Assembly (NCBI GenBank): GCA_948435975.1
Contig: CAOJHG010000115.1
Coordinates: forward strand, 1-6,928
Length of the DNA: 6,928 nt
Source of the DNA: an uncultured Oscillibacter sp.
GTDB taxonomy: Bacteria > Bacillota > Clostridia > Oscillospirales > Oscillospiraceae
Reading direction: 5' to 3'
Part shown: one piece after another, positions 5,651 through 6,928 of the stretch
How positions within the stretch are numbered: position 1 is the first letter of the stretch
Layout: each line of letters opens with the position of its first letter
Notes under the pieces: model-generated
Databases searched by the model: none
Seen by the model: only the letters and a program-made list of their open reading frames with translations
What the model was told of the DNA's origin: nothing
Made by a program: the position numbers and the translations under genes

Positions 5651-6928
5651 TCAGGGCACATCCGCCGTCTCTGGGACCGCGACAGCCGCTTCCGTGACCA
5701 CAGGGGGCGGGGTCTTCCATTTCCAACTGGTCTTCTGGAACACTGGCTCGCATACGCAGAGAATCGCAGGCATCAGGAAAATACTCACCAGGGCGGAAAT
5801 CAGCGCGCCCCTGGCCAGCATGATGCAGATTGCTCCAATCAGGTCGATGGAGGAAACAAAGGACACACCCAGCGTCGCGCAGAACAGGACCAGGGCGCTG
5901 GTGACAATGGAGGCATCAGAGGAGCAGGCCGCAACCTGAATGGCGGCTTTCCGGTCCAGCCCCTTCCGCAGCTCCTCCTGAAAACGGGAGGTCATGAGAA
6001 TCGCGTAGTCCACCGTAGCTCCCAACTGCACACAGCTAATGATCGTAGGCGCAATAAACGGAATCTCTGTACCAGTAAAGTAGCAGATGCCCTGGTTGAT
6101 GAAAATTGCCAGCTCAATGGTGGCAACCAGCACCGCCGGGATGGAGATGGACCGGAAGACAAACGCAATAATCAGAAAAATCGCCGCGATGGAGATGTAG
6201 TTCGTCACCCGGAAATCTACAGAGGAAGTGTCAATCAGGTCCCGGTACATCGCGCCCTCACCAGTAATCATAGCGTCTGGGTCGTAGCTGTGGAGGATCT
6301 CGTTCATGGAATCTAATTGGGCCGCTACCTGATCTGTGGCGGGAGCGTAGCTGGAGTTAATCATCATAAGCTGATATCCCTCCTGCCGGAGCATGTTCTT
6401 CACGGAGTCCGGGATAAAAAAGTCCGGAATGCCCACGCCCAACATACTGTGGTAGGATACCAGGGAGGTAATGCCTGGGACGTTCTCCAAGCGCTCCTCC
6501 ATCTCTGCCATGTCGGCGGAGGAGAGATCGTCCCGGAGGACAACGAAATGACTGGTTGCCATGTCGAAATCCTCTTTCAGCTTCTCATTGCTGATAATAG
6601 ACGGCAGGTCTCTGGGCAGGGATTCATCCAGCTTATAGTAGATATTGGCGTGCTTCTGGGCGTATAGCGACGGCAGAAACAGCAGCAGCGTCAGCACCAC
6701 CAGGGGGATACGGGCCTTGTAGATGAACGAATTCACCTTGTCGAAGGACGGAATCAGGGTCCGGTGCTTGTGCTTGTCTATCTGCTTGTCAAACACCAGC
6801 ACCAGGGACGGCAGCACCAGGATGACTGTCGCCACGCCCAGCACCACGCCCTTTGCCATCACAATGCCGATATCCTTGCCCAAGGTCAGCCGCATAAAGC
6901 ACAGCGCCAGGAAACCCGCACTGGTGGT
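5651..6928 (-). CDS. MMPL/RND-superfamily membrane exporter, C-terminal part (5'-truncated by window edge)
   Basis: This is the last 425 residues of a proton-driven membrane transporter of the MMPL branch of the RND superfamily, thought to export lipids, drugs or other hydrophobic compounds. The frame ends in TGA at 5651-5653 and runs open to the right edge. The ATG at 6895 is not the start, because the codons before it (TTSAGFLALCF) continue a membrane helix. Counting from the edge, residues 1-46 are the end of the first membrane bundle, about 74-90 (PLVVLTLLLFLPSLYA) a single helix, and 92-240 the second extracytoplasmic domain. From 242 five further helices form the second bundle, including SIAAIFLIIAFVF and ALISALVSIFLMPAIL. 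GATVDYAIL at 303-311 is a family signature, with Asp307 a candidate proton-relay residue. The C-terminal tail after 395 is a Pro/Val/Ala-rich cytosolic extension. The substrate is unknown, and the other half of the gene lies outside the window. Confidence 0.93.
   Translation of the reverse strand, partial: TTSAGFLALCFMRLTLGKDIGIVMAKGVVLGVATVILVLPSLVLVFDKQIDKHKHRTLIPSFDKVNSFIYKARIPLVVLTLLLFLPSLYAQKHANIYYKLDESLPRDLPSIISNEKLKEDFDMATSHFVVLRDDLSSADMAEMEERLENVPGITSLVSYHSMLGVGIPDFFIPDSVKNMLRQEGYQLMMINSSYAPATDQVAAQLDSMNEILHSYDPDAMITGEGAMYRDLIDTSSVDFRVTNYISIAAIFLIIAFVFRSISIPAVLVATIELAIFINQGICYFTGTEIPFIAPTIISCVQLGATVDYAILMTSRFQEELRKGLDRKAAIQVAACSSDASIVTSALVLFCATLGVSFVSSIDLIGAICIMLARGALISALVSIFLMPAILCVCEPVFQKTSWKWKTPPPVVTEAAVAVPETADVP

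Noticed and set aside
5633..6316. 227-residue plus-strand frame opposite the exporter gene
   Set aside because: Its product is rich in His, Arg, Gly and Asn with no recognisable motif, and the minus strand encodes GATVDYAIL and membrane helices across the same bases.

Overview
The window looks like ordinary chromosomal sequence from a GC-rich, anaerobic, gut-type Clostridia, most likely Oscillospiraceae (the Flavonifractor, Pseudoflavonifractor and Intestinimonas neighbourhood). This is inferred from the C-terminal SLH block of the surface protein (a QQLWMILARL-type first repeat with TRQE and TRAQ in later ones), the acetyl-CoA hydrolase/transferase-family CoA-transferase, strong AGGAGG-type ribosome binding sites and the consensus sigma-A promoters. 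No species assignment is possible from the window alone.

Layout, left to right. (1) Bases 1-2603 (+) hold the C-terminal 866 residues of a large secreted, cell-wall-bound protein. In order these are a beta-rich N-terminal part, an Ig-like domain, 14 perfect KPTDPE repeats, two InlB-B-like beta modules, a Ser/Tyr/Pro linker and a three-repeat SLH anchor. The gene enters from outside the left edge. (2) A symmetrical terminator hairpin at 2629-2665 serves this gene and the convergent gene. (3) Bases 2673-4031 (-) encode a 452-residue CoA-transferase with its own near-consensus promoter. (4) Bases 4209-4409 (-) encode a 66-residue charged helical protein of unknown function. (5) A 127-bp divergent promoter region leads to a LacI-family repressor at 4537-5592 (+), which ends in an intrinsic terminator. 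(6) Bases 5651-6928 (-) hold the C-terminal 425 residues of an MMPL/RND-type membrane exporter whose gene leaves the window on the right.

The middle block is the only part that reads as a regulatory neighbourhood. The LacI-type regulator is transcribed back to back with the small-protein gene, and the CoA-transferase lies downstream of the small gene on the same strand with no visible terminator between them. The CoA-transferase promoter and leader carry short palindromes that could be operators. A local unit, in which a sugar- or metabolite-sensing repressor controls acyl-CoA/acetate exchange, is plausible but is inference. The surface protein and the exporter look unrelated to this block.

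I found no mobile element, CRISPR array, RNA gene or toxin/defence cassette. No intergenic gap exceeds 300 bases; the largest (4032-4208) holds a promoter and leader. I see no convincing evidence of a new biological system. The findings below are modest leads.
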